NCBI GenBank assembly: GCA_945862065.1
Contig: CAMAWT010000001.1
Coordinates: 124,001-188,000, forward strand
DNA from: Flavobacterium psychrophilum
GTDB lineage: Bacteria > Bacteroidota > Bacteroidia > Flavobacteriales > Flavobacteriaceae
Reading direction: 5' to 3'
Length of the DNA stretch: 64,000 nt
Position 1 is the stretch's first letter; the number at the start of each line of letters is the position of its first letter. The notes below the pieces were generated by a model that was given only the letters and a program-made list of their open reading frames with translations, was not told the DNA's origin and ran no database searches. Shown here in pieces: positions 43,715 to 51,788 of this stretch. Position numbers and translations under genes: made by a program.

Positions 43715-43993
43715 AAAAAATCAGTTTAAAAATTAGAAATAGTTTCTTGTGCTGTGCCTTCTGGACACAACAATTCATTTGATTTTTCTGAAAAGAAGGG
43801 AAGTCTTCACAGCAACGTTTTAATGTCTTTTCCCTACACTAAAACACCTATTAAAGCTTTAATATTCCGTTTTTGGAATAGTCAAATTTATTAAGTTTAA
43901 TCAATTGAAAATCAATTTATTAAACGTGTTTAGTAACTAACATACCTAGAAGAGTAACATGTGGTATTTTGCAAATAACTCAACCGATTTTAG

Positions 43994-44707
43994 TTAAGAT
44001 ATTTTAAGAATGATGGTATCAATATTGGATTTATAGGTTCTAGAAAAAGGAAGAACGATTTCATTATTTTGCAAATAGCAGCTATTCTTCCCTAAATTGA
44101 TTCGGCTTACATGTTGAATATTAATAATATAACCGTGATGAATTCTAAAAAAGTAAAACGGTAGTAGCTTTTCGAAATATTTAAGAGTTTTATATGCTGT
44201 TATTACTTTACCAGATGTTAAATAAAAATCAGTTGTATTACTATCAGCTTTGAGATATATAATATCATTAGATTTTATGAAATTATAATCGCCATTAGAT
44301 TTAATAGAAATAGTATTCTTATGTAGTGCTTTATGAGTTTTTTGATAGCGCAATAAGCATTTTCTTAACTCATTTGGATCAATCGGATTTAATAAATAGC
44401 CAGTTGCTCCTCTTTGATATGCTTCAAAAGCTAAATCTTTCGTTGGGTTTAAAATGATAAACGAAGGCAGTTCTTCTAAAAATTCATGTAACTCACTCAT
44501 TATAAAAAATGAAATAGCATCTATTTCATTTTGAGAAGTGCTTAGAGAAAGAAATACTAAATTCGGGCGTAATTCAAGAATTTTATTAATGGCCTCTTTT
44601 CTTGAAGTGCAAACAGAAACACATAAAAATTCATCAAATTCTTTAATATGCTCTAAAATAGCATTTGTATGTTCTGATTGATCAACTAATATATAAGAAA
44701 ACTGCAT
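43994..44707 (-). CDS. LytTR-type DNA-binding regulator with a degenerate receiver
   Basis: This 237-aa protein is a receiver-like domain (about residues 1-120) plus a LytTR DNA-binding domain (about 135-237: NDIIYLKADSNTTDFYLTSG, LPFYFFRIHHGYIINIQHV, and VLPFSRTYK). In the receiver the phospho-acceptor Asp is replaced (LVFLSLS where a D is expected), the acidic pair is ILVDQ, and the Lys is Asn (GYLLNPID). So it should not be phosphorylated in the normal way. ATG 44,707 is preferred over an upstream TTG. It is divergent from the NarL-like regulator; an ACCGTAA inverted pair lies between the two genes. Confidence 0.85.
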   Translation of the reverse strand: MQFSYILVDQSEHTNAILEHIKEFDEFLCVSVCTSRKEAINKILELRPNLVFLSLSTSQNEIDAISFFIMSELHEFLEELPSFIILNPTKDLAFEAYQRGATGYLLNPIDPNELRKCLLRYQKTHKALHKNTISIKSNGDYNFIKSNDIIYLKADSNTTDFYLTSGKVITAYKTLKYFEKLLPFYFFRIHHGYIINIQHVSRINLGKNSCYLQNNEIVLPFSRTYKSNIDTIILKIS

Positions 44708-44744
44708 TTTTTTTTGCAATTTATTTGGATTCAAAAAGTTGATT

Positions 44745-44761
44745 TTACGGTAAAACCGTAA
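44745..44761. promoter_or_regulatory. Inverted ACCGTAA pair in the divergent regulator promoter region
   Basis: TTACGGTAAAACCGTAA is a perfect inverted repeat of TTACGG/CCGTAA. It lies 38 bp from the LytTR ATG and 56 bp from the NarL-like ATG. The half-site is the same ACCGTAA seen as 22-bp direct repeats before the island operons, so autoregulation is plausible. Confidence 0.55.
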
Positions 44762-44781
44762 TTTTTTTAATTAATTTTAAC

Positions 44782-44789
44782 TAATTTTG
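44782..44789 (+). promoter_or_regulatory. -7 box of the NarL-like regulator gene
   Basis: TAATTTTG fits TAnnTTTG and lies 27 bp before ATG 44,817. The ACCGTAA palindrome sits about 20 bp upstream, where it could control this promoter. Confidence 0.5.
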
Positions 44790-44816
44790 ATATTGTTTGA
44801 TATTAAAGTGAATCTA

Positions 44817-45500
44817 ATGGATGTTAAAAATAATTCTCAAAAGTCTTTTTTGATTGTAGATGACCATCCAATTAATGTGGATAGTTATCACGAACTCTTA
44901 AAAAAAATAAAGAGGTATGAAAAGGCAAGTTATTTGTTTGCATATGATTGTGAGCAAGCATTTAATACAGTAAATAATAATTATTTAAATGAGAAAGCAA
45001 TAGATTTTGCACTCATAGACATTAGTCTTCCTTCTTATGAAGATAAAAAACTATACTCAGGAAGCGACGTAGCTGTTTTCATAAGACAAAAATTTCCAAA
45101 CTGTAAAATTATTATTATCTCTATGCACAAAGAACCTTTATGGGTAAATCAAATTATTAAAGAATTAAATCCAGAAGGTTTTATTGCTAAAAGCGACATT
45201 AATTATAAATGCTTTCCTGAAATATTTAAAAGTATTGAAGACAATGAAATATATTTGAGTCAATCGATTGTTTTAGCACAAAAGATATTGATTCAAAAAA
45301 ATATCAATTGGGACAATTACGACAGCAAAATACTTCAATTAATTGCTGATGGAATTAAGACGATTAACCTACCAAAATTCATCCCTTTATCTTTAAGTGC
45401 AATTGAGAAACGAAAATGTAATATTAAAAAACAATTAGTTCTTGAAGATGCTACAGATAAAGAACTAATTGATAGCGCAAAGAAATTAGGCTTTATCTAA
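44817..45500 (+). CDS. NarL/LuxR-type response regulator
   Basis: This 227-aa protein has a receiver with the acidic pair SFLIVDDHPINVDSYHELL, the phospho-Asp in FALIDISLPSYED, IIISMHKEP and Lys in GFIAKSDI, and a C-terminal LuxR-like HTH in a divergent form (KILQLIADGIKTINLPKFIPLSLSAIEKRKCNIKK). It is the likely phospho-partner of the histidine kinase at 41,477. ATG 44,817 is used rather than an upstream TTG because the -7 box overlaps that TTG. Confidence 0.85.
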   Translation: MDVKNNSQKSFLIVDDHPINVDSYHELLKKIKRYEKASYLFAYDCEQAFNTVNNNYLNEKAIDFALIDISLPSYEDKKLYSGSDVAVFIRQKFPNCKIIIISMHKEPLWVNQIIKELNPEGFIAKSDINYKCFPEIFKSIEDNEIYLSQSIVLAQKILIQKNINWDNYDSKILQLIADGIKTINLPKFIPLSLSAIEKRKCNIKKQLVLEDATDKELIDSAKKLGFI

Positions 45501-45516
45501 CAAAGTTTAAATTAAA

Positions 45517-45560
45517 TGGAATGTCTCTATATCTTCATATTAGAGGCATTTTTGTTTTCA
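45517..45560 (+). terminator. Terminator of the response-regulator gene
   Basis: The hairpin ATGTCTCTA/TAGAGGCAT is followed by a T-rich tail, 20 bp after the stop. Confidence 0.72.
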
Positions 45561-45616
45561 TAAGCTAACACATTTTATATTTAAATATTTAATAGATCAT
45601 TTTATTACTTAAAAAA

Positions 45617-45648
45617 ACCGTAAAAAAAACACTAAAACACCGTAAAAT
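45617..45648 (+). promoter_or_regulatory. LytTR-type direct repeat, copy A, before the SIR2-HerA operon
   Basis: ACCGTAAAA occurs at 45,617 and again at 45,639: the spacing is exactly 22 bp. About 20 bp further on lies TAAAATTG (45,667), one mismatch from the -7 consensus; ATG 45,703 follows. The spacing and A-tract flanks match the copies at 54,350, 56,816, 59,902 and 62,070. Confidence 0.6.
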
Positions 45649-45702
45649 AAATCATAAATAATATTCTAAAATTGTCAACTTAATTAATAGTTTATAATTT
45701 GA

Positions 45703-46413
45703 ATGAAAGAATATTACATACATAAAGGTGAAGACAATAGTGGCCCTTTCAGTGTAGAAGAATTAAAAGGGCAAAAAATCACTAAAGAAACTCTAGTTTG
45801 GTCAAATGACATGGAAGACTGGAAAAAAGCTGGTGAAATTGATGAATTAAAGTCTATCCTTTCAAAGAATCCACCACCTTTAAAAAAGTTACAAAAAAGC
45901 GAATATCAAAAAACTAAAAAAAGTAATTTTTTAAAATACCTAATCATAGCTATAGGTTTAATAGCTTTTTTGGCAATTGGTAGCAATATTATTTCAGAAG
46001 GAACTATAGATCAGGAAAATACCACTCTCGAGGAAGAAGATTACTTTAATATTCAAATCAGGAATAATATAACAAGTTTAATTCAAGTCAGTACAAATCA
46101 GTATTCAGTCGACGCTTTCGGAGGTATTTCTAATTTAGATATTATTGTTACAAACAATACAGACTTCACTATAGATGAAATCACTGTTGCGATAGCCTAT
46201 ATAAAAAAGAATGATGGCGTTTTCAAAACAGAATACTTAACATTCAATAATATTCCACCAAAGCAAAACAAATCCTTATCAGCTCCAGATAGCAATAGAG
46301 GTTTGTCAGTAAAACTTACCAAGCAATCTATTACATCTACAGATTTAAATCTATGCTTCAATAACAGTTTTACACAAGCAGTTGGCGACCCTGACCCCTA
46401 TAAATGTAATTAA
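45703..46413 (+). CDS. GYF-domain membrane protein
   Basis: This 236-aa protein has an N-terminal GYF_2-like domain (MKEYYIHKGEDNSGPFSVEE, VWSNDMEDWKKAGEIDEL), a short linker, one transmembrane segment (about residues 75-95; FLKYLIIAIGLIAFLAI) and an extracytoplasmic C-terminal domain with beta-rich composition. GYF_2 proteins are common beside Bacteroidota membrane systems. It is 14 bp before the SIR2 gene and probably in the same transcript, though a link to the defence function is only positional. Confidence 0.72.
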   Translation: MKEYYIHKGEDNSGPFSVEELKGQKITKETLVWSNDMEDWKKAGEIDELKSILSKNPPPLKKLQKSEYQKTKKSNFLKYLIIAIGLIAFLAIGSNIISEGTIDQENTTLEEEDYFNIQIRNNITSLIQVSTNQYSVDAFGGISNLDIIVTNNTDFTIDEITVAIAYIKKNDGVFKTEYLTFNNIPPKQNKSLSAPDSNRGLSVKLTKQSITSTDLNLCFNNSFTQAVGDPDPYKCN

Positions 46414-46426
46414 AATAATTAATATA

Positions 46427-47455
46427 ATGGAAATTGATAACTTATTAAAACTAATTCAAGATTGGACAAATCGTGTTCCGTTAATAATTCTAGGAAGCGG
46501 TGCCTCTGTTCCATTTCAACTTCCATCTATGTGGACACTAGGACAACATTTGAAAAATAATATCTCATTTTCAGAACCAGAAGACATTGCCCAATTCGAA
46601 GAGTTTAAATTTTTACTTGATAGAGTAAATGACTTAGAAACAACTTTACTCCATATACAATTAAGACCAACAGTATTAGAAAAAGTGATATTTGAAACTT
46701 GGACACTTGTAAATAAGCACGATATTGAAGCATTTGAAAATTTACTTGAAGAAAAGATTGTATTTCCACTAGCAGAATTGACTACACATCTTATAAAATC
46801 TGCACAAAGAAAAGTATCAATAGTCACAACAAATTACGATAGACTTGCAGAATATGCTGCAAGTTTTTCTAATGCTTTTATTTGTACTGGTTTTTCTCAA
46901 AATTTTGTAGGACACTTTTCTAAAAGTATTCATCAACAAGACTTAACAAAATTAAGTGGTTTTAAAGGGCAAGTGAATATTTGGAAAGTGCATGGGTCAT
47001 TGGATTGGTTTAAGTCAAATGATGATATGGATAGGCAATTATCTTATCGTTCAACAATTCCTGTAAATCATAAACCATTAATTGTTACACCTGGACTTTC
47101 CAAATATTATGAAACGCAATTAGAACCATTCAGGACTATTTTCACAGAAGCTGATAATGAAATAGAAAAGGCCAATTCATTTCTCTGCATTGGTTACGGC
47201 TTTAATGATATTCATGTTCAACCTAAATTAATAGCACAAATTAAAAGTGGCAAACCAATCATTGTAATTACAAAAGAGTTAACACCAAAAACAAAGCAAT
47301 CAATAATTGATGCTGGCTGTAAACAATACATTTTGATTGAAGAAGCCAACGGAAAAGACACTCGTATTTACTCATCTTCATTTACTGGAGAATTTATAAT
47401 TCCTGATGTTAACTATTGGGTACTTTCTGAGTACCTTAAACTAATAAAAAACTAA
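46427..47455 (+). CDS. SIR2-family NADase (defence)
   Basis: This 342-aa SIR2-like protein has the NAD-binding LGSGASVPFQLPS (about residue 22), TTNYDRLAEYA with the conserved Asn/Asp, and the catalytic-His motif IWKVHGSLDWF (about residue 187), ending GYGFNDIHVQPKL. It is read as an NADase that depletes NAD+ in infected cells. ATG 46,427 is preferred to an upstream TTG that would overlap the previous gene. The next gene, HerA, starts one base after its stop. Confidence 0.87.
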   Translation: MEIDNLLKLIQDWTNRVPLIILGSGASVPFQLPSMWTLGQHLKNNISFSEPEDIAQFEEFKFLLDRVNDLETTLLHIQLRPTVLEKVIFETWTLVNKHDIEAFENLLEEKIVFPLAELTTHLIKSAQRKVSIVTTNYDRLAEYAASFSNAFICTGFSQNFVGHFSKSIHQQDLTKLSGFKGQVNIWKVHGSLDWFKSNDDMDRQLSYRSTIPVNHKPLIVTPGLSKYYETQLEPFRTIFTEADNEIEKANSFLCIGYGFNDIHVQPKLIAQIKSGKPIIVITKELTPKTKQSIIDAGCKQYILIEEANGKDTRIYSSSFTGEFIIPDVNYWVLSEYLKLIKN

Positions 47456-47456
47456 A

Positions 47457-49202
47457 ATGGCAATATTTAATTTTGACGACAGTCAGGCAATCGGAACAGT
47501 TTTCAGTGTTGATACTGCAACAGTTATTATCAAAGTTCAAGAGTTGGAGAAACTTAGAAAACTTCATGTAAATCAACTCGTAGCTATTAGAAGCGCAAAA
47601 GCTGGACAACATTTAATTGGATTGATAAACAGAATAACTCGAAAAGTATCTGATGAAGAAAATCCAGTAGAAAGTGACTTAGGGTTGAGTGGGTTTCTTT
47701 TTACTGAGAATATTCTCAAAGTAAATCTTATTGGAACTTTACTTGATAGACATGGACTTAAAGAAAACGTTTTTAAACGCAATCTTGATACAGTTCCTGA
47801 AATTGAAGCACAATGTTTTCCAATTGATGGCGAAAACATCACAAAATTCATGACTACAATATCAAGCCATGATAATTATAAAGTACCTTTAACCGTTGGA
47901 AAATACTCAATTGATGAACAAGCACAAGCATTTTTAGATGGTGATAAATTATTTCAAAGACATGCAGTAATAGTTGGAAGTACAGGTTCTGGAAAATCAT
48001 GGTGTGTTGCAAAATTAATAGAACAAATTGCGCAGCTTCCAATGGCTAATTGTATATTATTTGATATTCACGGAGAATACAGTGGTAGAGATTTCAAAAT
48101 GGATGGTTTGCAACACTTACGAGTTGCAAATCCTTCCGATTTGGGCAAAAAAGGGAATTTAGAGAATGATGTTTTAATGTTACCTTATTGGCTTCTAACT
48201 TATGAAGAAATGCTTGCTATGCTCCTTGATAGAAGTGACAGTAATGCACCCAATCAAGCAATGCTTTTCTCTAAAACAGTTTTTGCTGAAAAATTGAAAT
48301 ACTTAGATGAAATTGGAGACACAACATTTAAAAGCAGTATAACAATTGATAGCCCAATACCATACAAAATTGATAATATTTTAAAGGAACTTGCAGAACT
48401 AGACCAACAAATGGTTGAAGGCGCAAGAACAGAAAAGCAAGGCCCATTTTACGGGAAACTAACAAGATTTGTTCAAAGACTTGAAGCAAAAACTCAGGAT
48501 AAGCGACTTGGCTTCCTTTTTCAAATTTCTGATGATGAACTAGACATCAATTGGTTGAATAAACTATGTGAAAGATTAATGTTGGGAACATCTTCAAACC
48601 TGAAAAAAGCAGGTGTAAAAGTAATTGATTTTTCAGAAGTTCCATCTGACGTACTTCCATTAGTTATTGGTTTAGTAGCTAGGCTTGTTTTTACAGTTCA
48701 ACAATGGACTGTTAGGGTAAACCAACATCCTATTGCTTTGCTTTGTGATGAAGCTCACCTTTATATTCCTGAAAGAACAAATCAAGATGCAGCCGCTGAA
48801 TTAGGGCTAAAAAGTTTTGAAAGGATTGCAAAAGAAGGTAGAAAATACGGTGTTAGTTTAACTGTTATTAGTCAAAGACCAGCAGAGGTAAATAGAACAG
48901 TCCTTAGCCAATGTAATAATTTCATTGCATTAAGATTGTCAAATGCGGAAGACCAAGCTGTAATTAAACGCTTGCTTCCTGATAATTTATCTGGACTGAC
49001 AGACGTACTTCCAATTTTAGATATTGGAGAAGCTTTAGTTGTAGGTGATGCATCATTACTTCCTACAAGAATTATAATTGACGAACCTAAAATAAAACCT
49101 GAAAGTGCTACAGTTAAATTTTGGAAAGAATGGAGTGCTGATACATCGAAACAAGATATTGAAACTGCAGTAAGTGGACTAAGAAAACAATCGAAATCTT
49201 AA
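47457..49202 (+). CDS. HerA-like ATPase (defence)
   Basis: This 581-aa protein is of the HerA/FtsK superfamily: an N-terminal HAS-barrel-like region (about residues 1-100), Walker A VGSTGSGKSWCVAKL (about residue 176), FDIHGEYSG, Walker B LLCDEAHLYIPER (about residue 427) and arginine finger region YGVSLTVISQRPAEVN. With the SIR2 gene it makes the SIR2-HerA antiphage system, in which the two form a large complex that degrades NAD+ on phage sensing. Start one base after sir2 stop. Confidence 0.9.
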   Translation: MAIFNFDDSQAIGTVFSVDTATVIIKVQELEKLRKLHVNQLVAIRSAKAGQHLIGLINRITRKVSDEENPVESDLGLSGFLFTENILKVNLIGTLLDRHGLKENVFKRNLDTVPEIEAQCFPIDGENITKFMTTISSHDNYKVPLTVGKYSIDEQAQAFLDGDKLFQRHAVIVGSTGSGKSWCVAKLIEQIAQLPMANCILFDIHGEYSGRDFKMDGLQHLRVANPSDLGKKGNLENDVLMLPYWLLTYEEMLAMLLDRSDSNAPNQAMLFSKTVFAEKLKYLDEIGDTTFKSSITIDSPIPYKIDNILKELAELDQQMVEGARTEKQGPFYGKLTRFVQRLEAKTQDKRLGFLFQISDDELDINWLNKLCERLMLGTSSNLKKAGVKVIDFSEVPSDVLPLVIGLVARLVFTVQQWTVRVNQHPIALLCDEAHLYIPERTNQDAAAELGLKSFERIAKEGRKYGVSLTVISQRPAEVNRTVLSQCNNFIALRLSNAEDQAVIKRLLPDNLSGLTDVLPILDIGEALVVGDASLLPTRIIIDEPKIKPESATVKFWKEWSADTSKQDIETAVSGLRKQSKS

Positions 49203-49209
49203 ACGAATT

Positions 49210-50073
49210 ATGCGAGCAAGATTTGAAGAAAAAACATATGAGAACTATTTCAATTCTGAATTGGCTCGCCAAACAGATATATATTTTCCACTTGGCCAAG
49301 TTCAAGAAGGGAGTTTAGGATTTGATAGTTCTGCTCTTTCATCAAATAGAAGACTTTGGAGAAGATTAGGTCATCCATTTTGGTTCTATCCATCTTTTGA
49401 AGGTTTAGCGTTACAAGAAATTGCAAACGAAATGGAACACTTTCTCGGTGTAACGCTTGATAATATTCCATCCATAAAAACAAATCTTTTGTTTCAATAT
49501 AAAAAACCAACATTCATAAAAAGCCCACTTGGGAGAGAGTGGTCGTATTGGAATGTGCCATATTATCGATATGATATTTACAAAGAACAACATGACTTAT
49601 TGATGCATATTGATAATCTATTTGGATCGAAAGTTTTTATTGTTTACGCATCACCAGCTTTAAATGATGTTAACGAACTTGTGACAGCTCATCTTAATAG
49701 ACAAATAATAAATATTTCTAATTTTCGAAGAGCTACGGAACTAAATACACACCATAGGAATACATACATTCAATCAGGAACATTTTCAATAGCTTGTAGT
49801 GAGCCTGAAAAAATTGAAAACTTTGATTTGATTAAAACTATTAACAGCTTAAACAACGACAACATCAAGACTGATGAAAATAACCGAACAGCTATAATTA
49901 ACTTCAGAAAGCAGATTGTTTCTTTAATGTCCGAAAACCAAAATTATTCAACCGCATTTAAAAAACTCAACGAACAATACTCAAAAGTTAAAGAGTATGA
50001 ACTGTTTTATAGTCATCTAGTTTTAAGCAACTTTAGACATTTAACAGGGATACAGTGGTTAGTAAAAAAATGA
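49210..50073 (+). CDS. Third gene of the SIR2-HerA operon, possible PD-(D/E)xK-like protein
   Basis: This 287-aa protein starts 7 bp after herA and is almost surely co-transcribed. Its N-terminal half has a strongly conserved look: DIYFPLGQVQEGSLGFDSSA, WRRLGHPFWFYPSFEG and IPSIKTNLLFQYKKP. The Asp in GFDSS plus the QYK pattern resemble a PD-(D/E)xK nuclease core (QxK variant), but this is a weak reading. A conserved tail motif is LNTHHRNTYIQSGTFSIACSEP. Not part of the minimal published two-gene system as I know it. Confidence 0.72.
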   Translation: MRARFEEKTYENYFNSELARQTDIYFPLGQVQEGSLGFDSSALSSNRRLWRRLGHPFWFYPSFEGLALQEIANEMEHFLGVTLDNIPSIKTNLLFQYKKPTFIKSPLGREWSYWNVPYYRYDIYKEQHDLLMHIDNLFGSKVFIVYASPALNDVNELVTAHLNRQIINISNFRRATELNTHHRNTYIQSGTFSIACSEPEKIENFDLIKTINSLNNDNIKTDENNRTAIINFRKQIVSLMSENQNYSTAFKKLNEQYSKVKEYELFYSHLVLSNFRHLTGIQWLVKK

Positions 50074-50139
50074 AAATAAATGAGTAGTTGACTGTTTTAA
50101 CTTTTTGTAAAAAAATTGACTAAATATTATAGATTGAAT

Positions 50140-50382
50140 ATGATTAAAACTAATGAAAATAAAGCTGGAATTATAGGTGTAATTAATATGGCTCGACTGA
50201 TTTATTCTTTTATAGGAAAATATGAAGAACACTACATATTTGAATCTAACTATATTGTAAAATTAACTGATAATGGTAAAATAGTAATTTCCAAAGAGCT
50301 TGTTCAAGATTTTTATAATGGAGTACAAGATATTAACAAACCAGGACTTATACAAGTAGTAAATTCATTTTGTAAAGTTTAA
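50140..50382 (+). CDS. Small hypothetical protein
   Basis: This 80-aa protein is not recognised (MIKTNENKAGIIGVINMARL at the start). It has no signal peptide. ATG 50,140 is preferred over a TTG eight codons upstream. It lies between the defence operon and the mobility block, in a gap with very AT-rich flanks. Confidence 0.5.
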   Translation: MIKTNENKAGIIGVINMARLIYSFIGKYEEHYIFESNYIVKLTDNGKIVISKELVQDFYNGVQDINKPGLIQVVNSFCKV

Positions 50383-50416
50383 TATTAAATTATTTTTTAA
50401 TCCCTAAATTAAAATT

Positions 50417-51265
50417 TTGAACCCAAAATACAGCATACTATTAAACAACCTCAACGAACAACTCAACTTCATTGATTTAGAAATAGACGACCAAATCAAG
50501 AAGTGTGAGCAAGCTATTACAGTTATTTTAAAGTCAATAAACGAACTTAAAAAAGCAGCCACCAAAACCAACTTCAAATCAAAAAGTGAAGAAATTCAAT
50601 TTTTCAAAGACGTAAAACCGCTATTCACCTCAAAGCTAATTTATTTTAATCTAGTGTATAGAATTGAAATGAAAAAGCCCAATGGCGGAAATAAAATTTT
50701 AAAAAAATATTACAACAACGAACTCCTAAAACTCAAAGCTTTTTTTGATAACGAATTAGAATTCTATCAATATTATCGTTCCGGAAGCACCTATCTAGAT
50801 TATAAATATTTCCTAAGAGGGGAATTTGACATCAAACTAGCATTAGATTCCTATTATTTTGAATCGGATATGTTATTTGCCACCTCACATGATTTCAAAG
50901 TAGCAACCATTCTTGCTAATGACCTCATCGAATTGTATTTAGAAAACCAGTTAATTATGCTAGAAAATAATGAAAACTCAGAAAAATCACAACGCAAACC
51001 GAACGTAAAATTAACCTGGACAGGCTCAAAAGTAGCGCTCATCGAACTCATATACGCGTTGCATACAGAAGGTGTCTTTAATAACGGTGCCGCCGATTTA
51101 AAAGACATCGCCGAATATTTCGAACATACTTTCGAAATAGACCTAGGGCAATACCGTCGCGTATTCCTTGAAATCAGGGCACGCAAAAGCGATCGTACTA
51201 AATTCTTAACCACATTAAATGATTCCCTTCAAAAGCGTATGGAAAACTCAGATGATATCATTTAG
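50417..51265 (+). CDS. RteC-domain protein
   Basis: This 282-aa protein is of the RteC family, known from CTnDOT as an activator of the excision operon. It has a long helical N-terminal region and a C-terminal part, LTWTGSKVALIELIYALHTE then FEIDLGQYRRVFLEIRARKSD, typical of RteC proteins. The start is TTG 50,417. It is followed by an inverted repeat and the HTH/excisionase gene, the target expected for RteC. Confidence 0.87.
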   Translation: MNPKYSILLNNLNEQLNFIDLEIDDQIKKCEQAITVILKSINELKKAATKTNFKSKSEEIQFFKDVKPLFTSKLIYFNLVYRIEMKKPNGGNKILKKYYNNELLKLKAFFDNELEFYQYYRSGSTYLDYKYFLRGEFDIKLALDSYYFESDMLFATSHDFKVATILANDLIELYLENQLIMLENNENSEKSQRKPNVKLTWTGSKVALIELIYALHTEGVFNNGAADLKDIAEYFEHTFEIDLGQYRRVFLEIRARKSDRTKFLTTLNDSLQKRMENSDDII

Positions 51266-51276
51266 TTAAAAAATCG

Positions 51277-51301
51277 TTCACAACACGACCTCCGTTGTGA
51301 A
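51277..51301. promoter_or_regulatory. Inverted repeat between rteC-like and excisionase-like genes
   Basis: TTCACAAC/GTTGTGAA with a 9-nt spacer lies 55 bp before the ATG at 51,356. It may be an operator (for example for RteC) or an mRNA hairpin. Confidence 0.4.
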
Positions 51302-51355
51302 ACAAAACAAATCATAACCTTGAATTTTGTCCCATAACAAATTAAAACATACGTT

Positions 51356-51610
51356 ATGGCAGTACAAATTATTACCATCGAAGACTTAAACGAATTCCGA
51401 AATCTTTTATTAAATGATTTAAAAGAAATTATCAATTCTAAACCCCAACAAACAAAACAGTGGCTCAAATCCAATGAAGTCCGCAAGCTGTTAAACATCT
51501 CCCCAGGAACCCTCCAAAACCTCCGCATCAACGGCACCCTTTCCTATACTAAAATCGGTGGCATCAACTACTACAAATACGATGATATTGTAAAAATGTT
51601 AGAAAAGTAA
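51356..51610 (+). CDS. Excisionase-like helix-turn-helix protein
   Basis: This 84-aa protein has the HTH_17/MerR-like wing motif KSNEVRKLLNISPGTLQNLR (about residues 40-59) and INYYKYDDIVKML. Proteins of this type in integrative elements act as excisionases or recombination directionality factors. It lies just downstream of the RteC gene. Confidence 0.85.
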   Translation: MAVQIITIEDLNEFRNLLLNDLKEIINSKPQQTKQWLKSNEVRKLLNISPGTLQNLRINGTLSYTKIGGINYYKYDDIVKMLEK

Positions 51611-51679
51611 TATTCAAGAAAACACAAACACCTGCAACGGCACCTGTGAGGTTTGAACCTGCAAATCAAAAAATGATTC

Positions 51680-51704
51680 TGTCATTTCGAGCTTGCCGAG
51701 AAAT
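51680..51704 (+). repeat. Short dispersed palindromic repeat (GAGCTTG type), copy 1
   Basis: TGTCATTTCGAGCTTGCCGAGAAAT lies in a 178-bp gap. It shares the GAGCTTG core with the copy inside the next gene (52,514). After it, about 51,750-51,780 holds a short tandem TGAAACC-like repeat. Confidence 0.6.
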
Positions 51705-51788
51705 ATCCTACAAAGTAGGTCACCACTTTTAAGCACAGCTTAAAACCACAACTTTAAACTTGAAACCTGAAACCTGAAACAACAAACC

